64,000 nucleotides of DNA. Origin: JBBROS01 sp965260935. Lineage in GTDB: Bacteria > Pseudomonadota > Alphaproteobacteria > Acetobacterales > Acetobacteraceae. Of the stretch, positions 17,520-25,262 are shown piece by piece (within the stretch, counting starts at the first letter, position 1; each line of letters opens with the position of its first letter). The translations under genes and the position numbers were made by a program. A model generated the notes under the pieces. The model was not told the origin of the DNA. It saw only the letters and a list, made by a program, of their open reading frames with translations, and searched no databases. The stretch spans positions 2,418,001-2,482,000 of the forward strand of contig OZ253374.1 in assembly GCA_965260935.1 (NCBI GenBank), written 5' to 3'.

Positions 17520-18622
17520 GCGACCCTGTTCCACTCGCGCAGGCGCTGATCCGCTGCAACTCCGTGACGCCGGCTGACGGGGGGGCGCAGGACGTGCTGG
17601 CGGCGGCGCTGGAGCCGCTCGGGTTCGCCGTCTGGCGGTTGCCGTTCGGCAGCACGCCGAACCTGTTTGCCCGGCGCGGCAGCGGGTCGCCGCATCTGTG
17701 CTTCGCCGGGCATACCGACGTCGTGCCGCCCGGAGACGCGGCCTGGAGCGCGGACCCGTTCGGCGGCGAGATCAAGGACGGTGCGATCGTCGGCCGGGGG
17801 GCGTGCGACATGAAGGGAGCGATTGCTGCTTTCGTGGCGGCGCTGGGCGAGAGGCCGGCGAGCGAGGCATCGGTCAGCCTGCTTATCACCGGCGACGAGG
17901 AAGGGCGGGCGACCGACGGCACCGTCCGCGTGCTCGAATGGATGGCGGACGAGGGGCATATTCCTGACTTCTGCTTGGTTGGCGAGCCGACCAATCCGCG
18001 CCGTCTCGGCGAGGCGATCAAGATTGGGCGGCGGGGGAGCCTGAACGCGCGGATCACGGTTCATGGAACGCAGGGGCACGCCGCTTATCCGCAGAACGCG
18101 GATAATCCCGTGCATCGGTTGGTTCGGGTCCTCGATGCGCTCATTGCGGCCCCGCTCGATGCCGGCAGCGATTGGTTCGAGGCGAGCACGTTGCAGATCA
18201 CCAGCATCGACGTCGGTAACCCGGCCAGCAACGTCATTCCGGCTACGGCGTCCGCGCGGCTGAATATCCGGTTCAATGACCTGCATACCGGCGGCGGCCT
18301 GAGCAAGTGGCTTCACGCAGCCATCGCGCCGATTGCGCCTCGCGCCGTTATCGAGGTTGAGATCAGCGGCGAGAGCTTCCTGACCGAGCCGGGGCCGATG
18401 GTTGAGCGCTTGCGCGCCGCGGTCGCCGAGGCTTGCGGAACGGAGCCGCATCTCGACACGGGCGGCGGCACGTCTGATGCCCGTTTCATCGCCCGGTACT
18501 GCCCGGTAGCGGAATTCGGCCTGGTGGGGGCGACCATGCATCAGGTTGACGAACGCGTGCCTGTCGCGGAACTGCGGGCGTTGACACGGGCCTACGGCGC
18601 CGTCATTGCGGCGTTCGCATGA
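17516..18622 (+). CDS. dapE: Succinyl-diaminopimelate desuccinylase
   Basis: Zinc peptidase-fold enzyme that removes succinate from N-succinyl-LL-diaminopimelate, the next-but-one step after DapD. Metal-site motifs are all visible: LCFAGHTDVVPPGD, GRGACDMKGAIAAF and LITGDEEGRATDGT, and the dimerisation domain has ARITVHGTQGHAAYP and DVGNPASNVIPATASARLNIRFND. 368 aa is typical. The TTG start at 17516 shares three bases with the dapD stop; no better start exists before the conserved PLAQALIRCNSVTP. The stop overlaps the next ATG by four bases. Confidence 0.96.
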   Translation: MSDPVPLAQALIRCNSVTPADGGAQDVLAAALEPLGFAVWRLPFGSTPNLFARRGSGSPHLCFAGHTDVVPPGDAAWSADPFGGEIKDGAIVGRGACDMKGAIAAFVAALGERPASEASVSLLITGDEEGRATDGTVRVLEWMADEGHIPDFCLVGEPTNPRRLGEAIKIGRRGSLNARITVHGTQGHAAYPQNADNPVHRLVRVLDALIAAPLDAGSDWFEASTLQITSIDVGNPASNVIPATASARLNIRFNDLHTGGGLSKWLHAAIAPIAPRAVIEVEISGESFLTEPGPMVERLRAAVAEACGTEPHLDTGGGTSDARFIARYCPVAEFGLVGATMHQVDERVPVAELRALTRAYGAVIAAFA

Positions 18623-19170
18623 ACTTCCAGCCTTTGATCGGCGCCGCCCGCCTCGCACTCGGCCGCGGCCAGGGCATCACGCTGTTCGGCGACACGCCGC
18701 AGGCTTTCCTGGCGAGCTTGGCGCCGCTGATCGCGTTTCCGCTCGTTGGGGCGGCGGTGTTGCTGCTATCCGGCGACATCATCACGGCGCTGACCGCGCT
18801 GGCGCTGACTGCGGTGGCCCAGCTCGCGCCGGCGGTGCTGTCGCATTTCCTTGCGCTTCGCTGGGGGCGGGAGGAGGACTGGCTTCGATACGCCACCGCG
18901 TTCAATTGGTGCCAGTGGGCGATTCCGGTCGCTGCTTTCGTGCTGCTGATCGTGATGCAGGTGGCGACCGGGGGCGGGATGACCGAGGAGGCGGCTGCCA
19001 AGCTGCTGGTGGTTTGCCTGGCTATCTACGGGCTTTGGCTGCATTGGATCGTTGCGCGGCATGGGCTTGACTTGTCGCGGTGCCGGGCCGTGCTGCTGGT
19101 GATCCTGGTCAACATCGGCACCGTCGCGCTGATCATGATCCCGCGGCTGATCCAGACAGCGCTGGAATGA
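18619..19170 (+). CDS. Uncharacterised integral membrane protein
   Basis: A 183-residue protein I cannot assign to a named family. It has about five hydrophobic segments (approximately residues 30-55, 58-80, 95-120, 130-150 and 160-178), a soluble N-terminal ~25 residues, and a conserved-looking LRWGREEDWLRYATAFNWCQW between helices 2 and 3. Its ATG overlaps the dapE stop (ATGA), so it is translationally coupled to the lysine genes. In other alphaproteobacteria a similar small membrane protein follows dapE; a role in transport is only a guess. It ends convergently inside the truA 3' end (38-base overlap). Confidence 0.75.
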   Translation: MNFQPLIGAARLALGRGQGITLFGDTPQAFLASLAPLIAFPLVGAAVLLLSGDIITALTALALTAVAQLAPAVLSHFLALRWGREEDWLRYATAFNWCQWAIPVAAFVLLIVMQVATGGGMTEEAAAKLLVVCLAIYGLWLHWIVARHGLDLSRCRAVLLVILVNIGTVALIMIPRLIQTALE

Positions 19171-19921
19171 ACGGGTTCGGGTCGTAGCGGACGTTCGTCA
19201 GCGTCAGCCCCGCGGCAGGGGCGGTCGGTCCGGCCGCGGACCGGCTCTGCGCTGCCAGGACTTCGGCGACCTTGCCCACGGGCCAGCGCGCTTCGCCAAC
19301 CAGTTTCAAGGTGCCGACCATGTTGCGGACTTGATGGTGCAGGAAGCTGCGCGCTTCGGCGATGACCGTGATCTCGTCGCCGTCGCGGGCGACGCCGAGG
19401 CGGTCCAGCGTGCGCCAAGGTGATTTTGCCTGGCACGCCGCGGCACGGAACGAGGTGAAGTCGTGCCGCCCGAGGAGGGCTTGGGCGGCGTCGGCCATGA
19501 GGGCGGCGTGCAGCGGGCGTTCGACGTGCCAGACCCGGCCGGACTGGAGCGCGGGCCTCGTGCGGCGGTTGAGGATACGATAGGCGTAGCTCCGGCGGGT
19601 TGCGTTGAAGCGGGGGCTCCAGCCGTGCGGCGCCTGCGCTGCCCGCAGCACGACGAACGCATGCGGCTTCAGGTGATAGTTGAGCGCGTCCCTGACCTGG
19701 CCGGCGCGGTACTGGTCCGGCAGCTCGATCAGGGCCACTTGGCCGGTTGCATGAACGCCGGCGTCGGTGCGCCCGGCGGCGACGCTCGGGACAGGCTGGC
19801 CGCGGTTCAGGTTCGAGGCGGCGGCTTCCAGTGTGGCCTGGAGGGTTGGTGCGCCGTCTTGCTTCTGCCAGCCTGCGAAGCCGGCACCGTCGTATTCCAG
19901 CAGCAAGGCCCAGCGGTTCAA
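19133..19921 (-). CDS. truA: tRNA pseudouridine(38-40) synthase
   Basis: Converts U38-U40 in tRNA anticodon arms to pseudouridine. Catalytic Asp53 lies in AAGRTDAGVHATGQV; LLLEYDGAGFAGWQKQ at the start and SFLHHQVRNMVGTLKLVGEARW in the C-terminal half are also TruA hallmarks. The start is TTG at 19921 (LNRWALLLEYDG), sharing three bases with the fmt stop; no ATG lies close and the open frame above it reads antisense to fmt. 262 aa is the expected size. Third gene in def-fmt-truA; its 3' end overlaps the membrane gene above on the opposite strand. Confidence 0.93.
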   Translation of the reverse strand: MNRWALLLEYDGAGFAGWQKQDGAPTLQATLEAAASNLNRGQPVPSVAAGRTDAGVHATGQVALIELPDQYRAGQVRDALNYHLKPHAFVVLRAAQAPHGWSPRFNATRRSYAYRILNRRTRPALQSGRVWHVERPLHAALMADAAQALLGRHDFTSFRAAACQAKSPWRTLDRLGVARDGDEITVIAEARSFLHHQVRNMVGTLKLVGEARWPVGKVAEVLAAQSRSAAGPTAPAAGLTLTNVRYDPNPFIPALSGSAAGS

Positions 19922-20820
19922 TGGAGCAGGACGCCCGGCGTGACGGGGCGGCCGCGCAGCATGGACGCTGCGTCCATCGGTCCGCGTCCGGGGCGCTGCA
20001 CGCGAAGCAGGCGGAGCGCACCGTCTCCGCAGGCGACGAGCAGCTTGTCGTCGAGCACCGTGCCGGGCTGGCCATGGCCGGGCTCGGGGCGGGCCTGGAG
20101 CACCTTCAGGGGGTCGCCGTCCAGCGTGGTCCATGCGCCGGGCCACGGGAGCAGGCCGCGGACCATGCGGCCGAGCGTTTCGGCGGTTCGCGTCCATATC
20201 AGCCTGCCGCTTTCGCGGGTCAGCTTCGGCGCGTAGGTTGCTTCGCCCGGCTGGGGAACTGGTTCGGGTCGCGCATCCAGCGCCTGTACGATCAGGCTTG
20301 CGCCGAGGGCGGCGAGCGTGTCGTGCAGGTCGGCGGCGGTGGTGTCCGGGCCGATCGGGGTTGATCGGCGCAGCAGCATCGGGCCGGTATCGAGCCCTGC
20401 GTCCATCTGCATGATCGTGATGCCGGTTTCCGCGTCGCCGGCCAGCACCGCGGCCTGGATCGGCCCGGCGCCGCGCCATCGGGGCAGCAGGCTGGCGTGG
20501 ACGTTGAGGCAGCCGAGGCGCGGCGCGTCGAGCATCGGTTGCGGGAGGATCAGGCCGTAAGCCGCCACGACCGCGGCATCCAGGTCCAACGCCTTGAATG
20601 CGGCATGTTCGGCGGCATCGCTGCGGAGGCGGGCCGGCGTACGGACCGGCAGGCCGAGGGCTTCTGCCGCGCGTTGCACCGGGCAGGGGGTGAGCGCGCG
20701 GCCGCGTCCGGCGGGGCGGGGGGGCTGCGTGTAGACGGCCCGTATGTCGTGGCCCGCCGCGTGCAGGGCTTGTAGCGCCGGCACCGCGAAGGCCGGGCTG
20801 CCCATGAACGCTAGCCTCAC
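19918..20820 (-). CDS. fmt: Methionyl-tRNA formyltransferase
   Basis: Formylates initiator Met-tRNA using 10-formyl-THF. Shows LAFMGSPAFAVPALQALHAAGH at the N-terminus, the catalytic LNVHASLLPRWRGAGPIQ (Asn, His) with the downstream Asp in GITIMQMDAGLDTGPML, and a C-terminal OB-fold (LKVLQARPEPG). Start is GTG at 20820, overlapping the def stop (GTGA); 300 aa is a usual length. Order def-fmt-truA is common in alphaproteobacteria and links nascent-protein processing genes. Confidence 0.95.
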   Translation of the reverse strand: MRLAFMGSPAFAVPALQALHAAGHDIRAVYTQPPRPAGRGRALTPCPVQRAAEALGLPVRTPARLRSDAAEHAAFKALDLDAAVVAAYGLILPQPMLDAPRLGCLNVHASLLPRWRGAGPIQAAVLAGDAETGITIMQMDAGLDTGPMLLRRSTPIGPDTTAADLHDTLAALGASLIVQALDARPEPVPQPGEATYAPKLTRESGRLIWTRTAETLGRMVRGLLPWPGAWTTLDGDPLKVLQARPEPGHGQPGTVLDDKLLVACGDGALRLLRVQRPGRGPMDAASMLRGRPVTPGVLLH

Positions 20821-21377
20821 GCGGTTTCCGCGGCCTTGAGCTTCCGCTCCTTGGCCAGGCGGCGCAGGATCATGTTGCGCTTCAGGGCCGAAAGGTGATC
20901 GACGAAGAGGACGCCGTCGAGGTGGTCGATCTCGTGCTGCAGGCAAGCGGCGAGCAGGCCCTCCGCTTCGATCTCCTGGCGCGCGCCTTGGAGGTCCTGA
21001 TACCGGATTGCCACGCGGGCGGGGCGGGACACGTCGGCGTATTGGCCGGGGAGGGATAGGCAGCCTTCTTCCCGCGTCGCCCACTCCTCGCTGACGCGGA
21101 TGATTTCCGGGTTGACCAGGTAGATCGGCGCCGGGGTCTCGTTCGGCATCAGGTCGACGATGGCGAAGCGCAGGCCGACGCCGACCTGCGGCGCGGCGAG
21201 GCCGATGCCTGGCGCTGCGTACATCGTGGGCAGCATCCGGGCTGCCAAATCGCGCACTTGGCCGACGTCGGCTGGCCCGACAGGCTTCGCCCTTGCGCGC
21301 AGCACCGCGGCGGGAGGCGAGAGGATCGGCATGGCGGCTGCATCCGTCCCGGTCAGTGGGGAAGATGTTTGGATCAT
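20817..21377 (-). CDS. def: Peptide deformylase
   Basis: Metalloenzyme that removes the formyl group from nascent proteins, opposing Fmt. The three deformylase motifs are intact: PGIGLAAPQVG (57-66), EEGCLSLPG with metal ligand Cys106, and QHEIDHLDG with His148, Glu149 and His152. ATG at 21377 gives 186 aa; the frame is open 60 codons further upstream but that part is Arg/Pro-rich and overlaps the Hsp20 regulatory region, so was left out. First gene of the def-fmt-truA unit, divergent from hsp20 with a 179-base gap. Confidence 0.95.
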   Translation of the reverse strand: MIQTSSPLTGTDAAAMPILSPPAAVLRARAKPVGPADVGQVRDLAARMLPTMYAAPGIGLAAPQVGVGLRFAIVDLMPNETPAPIYLVNPEIIRVSEEWATREEGCLSLPGQYADVSRPARVAIRYQDLQGARQEIEAEGLLAACLQHEIDHLDGVLFVDHLSALKRNMILRRLAKERKLKAAETA

Positions 21378-21466
21378 GGGTGCGATGTAGCGGGCAGGGC
21401 GCGGTGGTTCAATCCGACGACAGGGCCATCCCCATGCCGCGGCCCTGGCCGCTGGCAACGCCGGCT

Positions 21467-21499
21467 CTTGAACTAAAATGGTTGGCGGCCAAAATAAAG
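21467..21499 (+). promoter_or_regulatory. Possible sigma-32 heat-shock promoter for hsp20
   Basis: CTTGAA at 21467-21472, with CTTG followed after 18 bases by CCAAAATAAAG (21489-21499), partly resembles the alphaproteobacterial sigma-32 pattern (CTTG, 17-18 bases, CYTATNTNNG). It lies 60 bases before the Hsp20 start. A conserved-looking TTGCT (21531-21535) between it and the GAGGGGG ribosome site could belong to an RNA thermometer. Confidence 0.4.
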
Positions 21500-21556
21500 C
21501 CATGCCGGGACGCCATGACGGGTTCCGGCGTTGCTTCGCTCGACCGAGGGGGCCTG

Positions 21557-22015
21557 ATGACAACACGCGTTTTCACATCGCCCATGTTCCTGGGCTTCGA
21601 TCATCTCGAGCAGGTCCTCGAGCGTGCGGCTAAAACGTCTTCGGACGGCTACCCGCCTTACAATATTGAGCAAACTGGTCCGAATGGCTTGCGTATAACA
21701 CTAGCGGTGGCTGGGTTCAGCATGGCCGAATTGCAGATTACGCAGGAGGACAACCAGCTCGTGATCCGGGGACGGCAGGCGGAGGAGCCTCAAGGCCGTG
21801 TTTATCTTCACCGCGGCATCGCGTCGCGGCAGTTCCAGCGCGCGTTCGTGCTGGCCGAGGGAATCGAGGTGAGAGGGGCTTGGTTGGACAACGGTCTGCT
21901 GCATATCGATCTGGCCCGGCCGCAGCCGGAGGTGCGGGTGAAGACCATTCAGATTACCCGGCCGGCGCAGGCAAACGTGCCGACGGTGGTGGACGACGTA
22001 CCGGACCGTGATTGA
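21557..22015 (+). CDS. Small heat-shock protein, Hsp20/IbpA class
   Basis: ATP-independent holdase of the alpha-crystallin family. 152 residues: N-terminal arm FTSPMFLGFDHLEQVLERA, typical of the IbpA-like class, then the alpha-crystallin domain PPYNIEQTGPNGLRITLAVAG to HIDLARPQPEV with the RQFQRAFVLAEGIEV and NGLLHIDL strands. It lacks the usual C-terminal IXI in a strict form, but KTIQITRP supplies IQI. ATG at 21557 follows GAGGGGGCC. DUF1150 follows downstream, an arrangement frequent in alphaproteobacteria. Confidence 0.93.
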   Translation: MTTRVFTSPMFLGFDHLEQVLERAAKTSSDGYPPYNIEQTGPNGLRITLAVAGFSMAELQITQEDNQLVIRGRQAEEPQGRVYLHRGIASRQFQRAFVLAEGIEVRGAWLDNGLLHIDLARPQPEVRVKTIQITRPAQANVPTVVDDVPDRD

Positions 22016-22114
22016 CAGGCCGGGCGCAACCGGTCCCCACCGCGGGCTGGGACAGCATGTAAATCGTAGGCGCTGCCGCTGTTGGGGCGCTGAAGTCAAC
22101 GAGGAGTGAAGATT

Positions 22115-22360
22115 ATGACGATTTCAGCCTCATCCGAACCTCGCACGACGGTTGCCATCGATGTCCGCCGCATGACGGCCGAGCAGTTGATGCAACTCGG
22201 AATGGCGCAATTGGCGTATGTCAAGCCGGTCATGCTCAACGGGCAGACCGCGTTCGCCATTCACGCGGCCGACGGGTCGCCGATGGCGATGGCCGCGGAT
22301 TGCGATCTGGCCATGGCAGCCATCGTCCAGCATGAGATGCAGCCGGCGATGGTGCATTGA
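22115..22360 (+). CDS. DUF1150 family protein
   Basis: A short (81 aa) protein of the alphaproteobacterial DUF1150 family, which characteristically lies next to an ibpA-type gene; function unknown. Core: MTAEQLMQLGMAQLAYVKPV and TAFAIHAADGSPMAMAADCDLAMAA. ATG at 22115 is chosen because it sits 8 bases after GAGGAG; a GTG three codons earlier (22106) is possible but sits on that ribosome site. Probably co-expressed with Hsp20, 99 bases upstream. Converges on hpf. Confidence 0.85.
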   Translation: MTISASSEPRTTVAIDVRRMTAEQLMQLGMAQLAYVKPVMLNGQTAFAIHAADGSPMAMAADCDLAMAAIVQHEMQPAMVH

Positions 22361-22389
22361 GGCAGGCGTGATCTTAGCCGGCCGCCCGT

Positions 22390-22983
22390 TCACCCCTGGG
22401 CGGCGGCCGGGTCGATCCAGCCGATGTTGCCGTCCGAGCGGCGATAGACGACGTTGAATTCGGAGGTGGTGCTGTTGCGGAACATCAGCACGGCTTGATT
22501 GGCCAAATCCATTTGCATGACCGCTTCGCCGACGCTGAGCGTGCTGATCTCGGCGGGGATTTCGGCAATGACCGTCGCGAAAGTGGGAGCTGAGACGCCG
22601 TTCGCCTCGGCCACGTTCGTCGCCTCTTCTTCCTGTTGCAGGATGTATTGCCTTGCCGCTTCCGGGCGTGCCCGGTTGGCGAGGTCGCGGGCATGGTCGT
22701 TGACCCGCCGGCGGTAGCGGCGCAGGCGCTTGGCGATGTGCTCGGCCGCGTCGTCAAACGCTCCGTGGGCGTCAGCCGCCTCGCCCTCGCCGCGCAGCAT
22801 GAGGCCGCGGCCGGCGTGGACATTGATGTCGCAGGTGAAGAAGCTGCGCGCCCGGCTGAACGTGACGTTGGCTTCCTGGGCGTGATCGAAATATTTTCCG
22901 GCGATCTGGTCCAGGTGTTCGGCGACGCGCAAGCGCAATGCGTCCGAAAGGTCCACCTGCTTGCCTGACACCGTGATCTGCAT
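22390..22983 (-). CDS. hpf: Long-form ribosome hibernation promoting factor
   Basis: Binds the ribosome decoding centre in stationary phase and drives formation of inactive 100S dimers. The N-terminal HPF/YfiA domain (about 1-100) starts MQITVSGKQVDLSDALRLRV and has VTFSRARSFFTCDINVHAGRG; a linker leads to the C-terminal dimerisation domain (about 140-195) with EAVMQMDLANQAVLMFRNS and NVVYRRSDGNIGWIDP. Length 197 marks the long form. Last gene of the lptC-lptA-lptB-rpoN-hpf run. Usually ptsN comes next; here a convergent DUF1150 gene does. Confidence 0.95.
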   Translation of the reverse strand: MQITVSGKQVDLSDALRLRVAEHLDQIAGKYFDHAQEANVTFSRARSFFTCDINVHAGRGLMLRGEGEAADAHGAFDDAAEHIAKRLRRYRRRVNDHARDLANRARPEAARQYILQQEEEATNVAEANGVSAPTFATVIAEIPAEISTLSVGEAVMQMDLANQAVLMFRNSTTSEFNVVYRRSDGNIGWIDPAAAQG

Positions 22984-23021
22984 CCGTTCAACTCCCTGCT
23001 GAATTGCGCGTGCGCCTCGCG

Positions 23022-24506
23022 CTATGCCGGCAACGCCTTCTCCCGCTTGCGCTGGACTGAACTCGGGATGCGCAGCGCTTCCCGATATTTGGCCACGGTC
23101 CGGCGGGCAATGTCCACGCCTTCCCGACGCAACGCCAACACGATTGCGTCGTCCGAAAGCGCTTCGACTGGGCCTTCATTCAGAATTAACGACCGGATAC
23201 GGTGCCTTACCGCTTCGGCGCTATGACTTTCCCCGCCGGAGCTGGATGCGATGGCCGTCGTGAAGAAGTATTTCAGCTCGAACACGCCGCGCGGCGTGGC
23301 GAGGTACTTGTTCGCCGTGACCCGGCTGACGGTGCTTTCGTGCATTTCCACGGCCTCGGCCACGTCGCGCAAGATGAGCGGGCGCAAGTGGCCGACGCCT
23401 TGGCGGAAGAACGCATCCTGTTGCCGCACCACCTCGGCGGCGACGCGCAGGATGGTGTTGGCGCGCTGCTGCAGCGACTTGACGAGCCAGTTCGCGCTGG
23501 AGAGGCTTTCGCCCAGGAACGTCCGCGCCTCGCGCCCGGCCCGGGCGCTGACCCGCGCGTGGTAGCTTTCGTTGACCAGCACCCTCGGCATGGTGTCCGG
23601 GTTCAATTCCAGCAGCCACTCGCCGTTCGAGGCCGCACGCATCAGCACGTCGGGGATTACCTGCTGGATCGGGGCTGCGTCGAACCCCGCGCCCGGCTTC
23701 GGATCGAGCCGGCGCAGCTCGGCGATCATGTCGGTGATGTCCTCGCCGTCCACCCCGCAGACCGCCATCAGGGCACGGATGTCCCGGCGGGCGAGGAGGT
23801 CTAGGTTGTCGAGCAGGGCTTGCATCGCCGGGTCGAGCCGGTTGCGCTCGGCAAGCTGGGCGGCGAGGCAGGTCCGCAGGTCGGGCGCGAACAGGCCGGA
23901 GGGGTCGAACCGCATCATGCGCTCGCGGACGGCGGCGATCTGCGCTTCTTCCAGGCCCATGGCGTCGGCCAAGCCGGCATTGCTTACGGCGACCCGCCCG
24001 GCGCCGTCGAGCATACCGATCAGTTGGGCGCCGATCATCCGCTGCACCGGGTCGGAGAAGCTCAGGCGCAGTTGCTCGCTGAGGTGGGTCCGCAGGTTCC
24101 GGGGCGCCTCGACCAGGTCGTCGATGCCGCGTTCGTCGGACAGGTCGGGCGCGCTGCGCATCGCGCCCGCATAGCTTTGCTCGAAGGCCGCGCCGTCGGC
24201 GGCGCTCCCCGCGTCGTAGCTGTTGGCGTGGTCGGCCTCCACGGCGTCCGGCAGCTTCTCGCCGGCCAGGAGCGCCGCGGCGTCCATGCCTTCGATCGCT
24301 TCCGGGCGCTGGTCCGGGGCAGGGCGCTCGGCGGTGGTGTCCGCCCGTTCGTCACGCTCAAGCAATGGGTTGCGCTCGAGCTCTTCCTCGACGAACGCCT
24401 TTGCTTCAAGATTGGTGAATTGCAGCAGCTTGATGGCCTGACGCAGTTGCGGCGTCATGACCAATGATTGCGTTTGCCGGAACTCTAGCCGTGGACCCAT
24501 CGCCAT
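23022..24506 (-). CDS. rpoN: RNA polymerase sigma-54 factor
   Basis: Directs polymerase to -24/-12 promoters for activation by AAA+ enhancer-binding proteins. Region I (about 1-50) has the Gln/Leu-rich RQTQSLVMTPQLRQAIKLLQF; then the acidic, variable region II; core-binding domain; a helix-turn-helix (ILRDVAEAVEMHESTVSRV); and the RpoN box ARRTVAKYRE at 467-476. 494 aa is standard. ATG at 24506 (MAMGPRLEFRQTQ) is preferred over the open frame 11 codons upstream, which overlaps lptB's 3' end. No sigma-54 activator or ptsN is in the window. Confidence 0.96.
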   Translation of the reverse strand: MAMGPRLEFRQTQSLVMTPQLRQAIKLLQFTNLEAKAFVEEELERNPLLERDERADTTAERPAPDQRPEAIEGMDAAALLAGEKLPDAVEADHANSYDAGSAADGAAFEQSYAGAMRSAPDLSDERGIDDLVEAPRNLRTHLSEQLRLSFSDPVQRMIGAQLIGMLDGAGRVAVSNAGLADAMGLEEAQIAAVRERMMRFDPSGLFAPDLRTCLAAQLAERNRLDPAMQALLDNLDLLARRDIRALMAVCGVDGEDITDMIAELRRLDPKPGAGFDAAPIQQVIPDVLMRAASNGEWLLELNPDTMPRVLVNESYHARVSARAGREARTFLGESLSSANWLVKSLQQRANTILRVAAEVVRQQDAFFRQGVGHLRPLILRDVAEAVEMHESTVSRVTANKYLATPRGVFELKYFFTTAIASSSGGESHSAEAVRHRIRSLILNEGPVEALSDDAIVLALRREGVDIARRTVAKYREALRIPSSVQRKREKALPA

Positions 24507-24516
24507 GGGAGGCAAT

Positions 24517-25248
24517 CTACAGGCTAAACCTTTCGCCAAGATAGACGCGCCTCACGTCCTGGTGCGCCACCACCTCGTCCGGGCGGCCTTCCATCAGGAC
24601 TTGTCCATCATGCATGATGTAGGCGCGGTCAATAATCTCGAGCGTCTCGCGCACGTTGTGGTCAGTAATCAGCACGCCAATACCTCGGTCTTTCAAGTGA
24701 GAGACCAAGTCACGGATTTCGCCGACTGCGATCGGGTCGATCCCGGCCAGCGGTTCGTCCAACAAAATATAATGCGGCTGGGTGGCCAGCGCGCGGGCGA
24801 TCTCGACCCGGCGGCGCTCCCCGCCCGAGAGCGCCAGCGACGGGGTGCGCCGCAGGTGGCCGATGCCGAACTCGGTCAGCAGCTCGTCCAGCATCTGCTG
24901 ACGCCGGTCCGGATCGGGCTCGACCACTTCGAGCGCCGCCCTGATGTTGCGTTCGACGTTGAGGCCGCGGAACACGCTCGCCTCCTGCGGCAGATAGCCG
25001 ATGCCGAGCCTGGCCCGCCGGTACATGGGCAGGCCGGTGATGTCGCTGCCGTCCAGCTCGATGCGCCCTGTGTCGGGCCGGACAAGGCCGGTGATCATGT
25101 AGAAGGTCGTGGTCTTGCCCGCGCCGTTCGGGCCGAGCAGGCCGACGGCCTCGCCACGCTGGACATGGATGCTGACGGACTGCACGACCGGGCGCTTCTT
25201 GTAGGTCTTGCCCACGGCGCGCGCGACCAGGCCGGCGCCTGCGCCCAA
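24517..25248 (-). CDS. lptB: LPS transport ATP-binding protein
   Basis: Cytoplasmic ATPase that with LptFG drives LPS extraction from the inner membrane. Walker A GPNGAGKTT (39-47), Q-loop GIGYLPQEASVFRGLNVE, signature ALSGGERRR, Walker B YILLDEPLAGIDP and switch His in LITDHNVRETLEI are all characteristic of LptB rather than generic ABC ATPases. Start appears to be TTG at 25248; 14 bases separate it from the lptA stop. 243 aa is normal. lptF and lptG are not in the window and usually sit elsewhere. Confidence 0.95.
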   Translation of the reverse strand: MGAGAGLVARAVGKTYKKRPVVQSVSIHVQRGEAVGLLGPNGAGKTTTFYMITGLVRPDTGRIELDGSDITGLPMYRRARLGIGYLPQEASVFRGLNVERNIRAALEVVEPDPDRRQQMLDELLTEFGIGHLRRTPSLALSGGERRRVEIARALATQPHYILLDEPLAGIDPIAVGEIRDLVSHLKDRGIGVLITDHNVRETLEIIDRAYIMHDGQVLMEGRPDEVVAHQDVRRVYLGERFSL

Positions 25249-25262
25249 GGCGTCCCGGTCTG

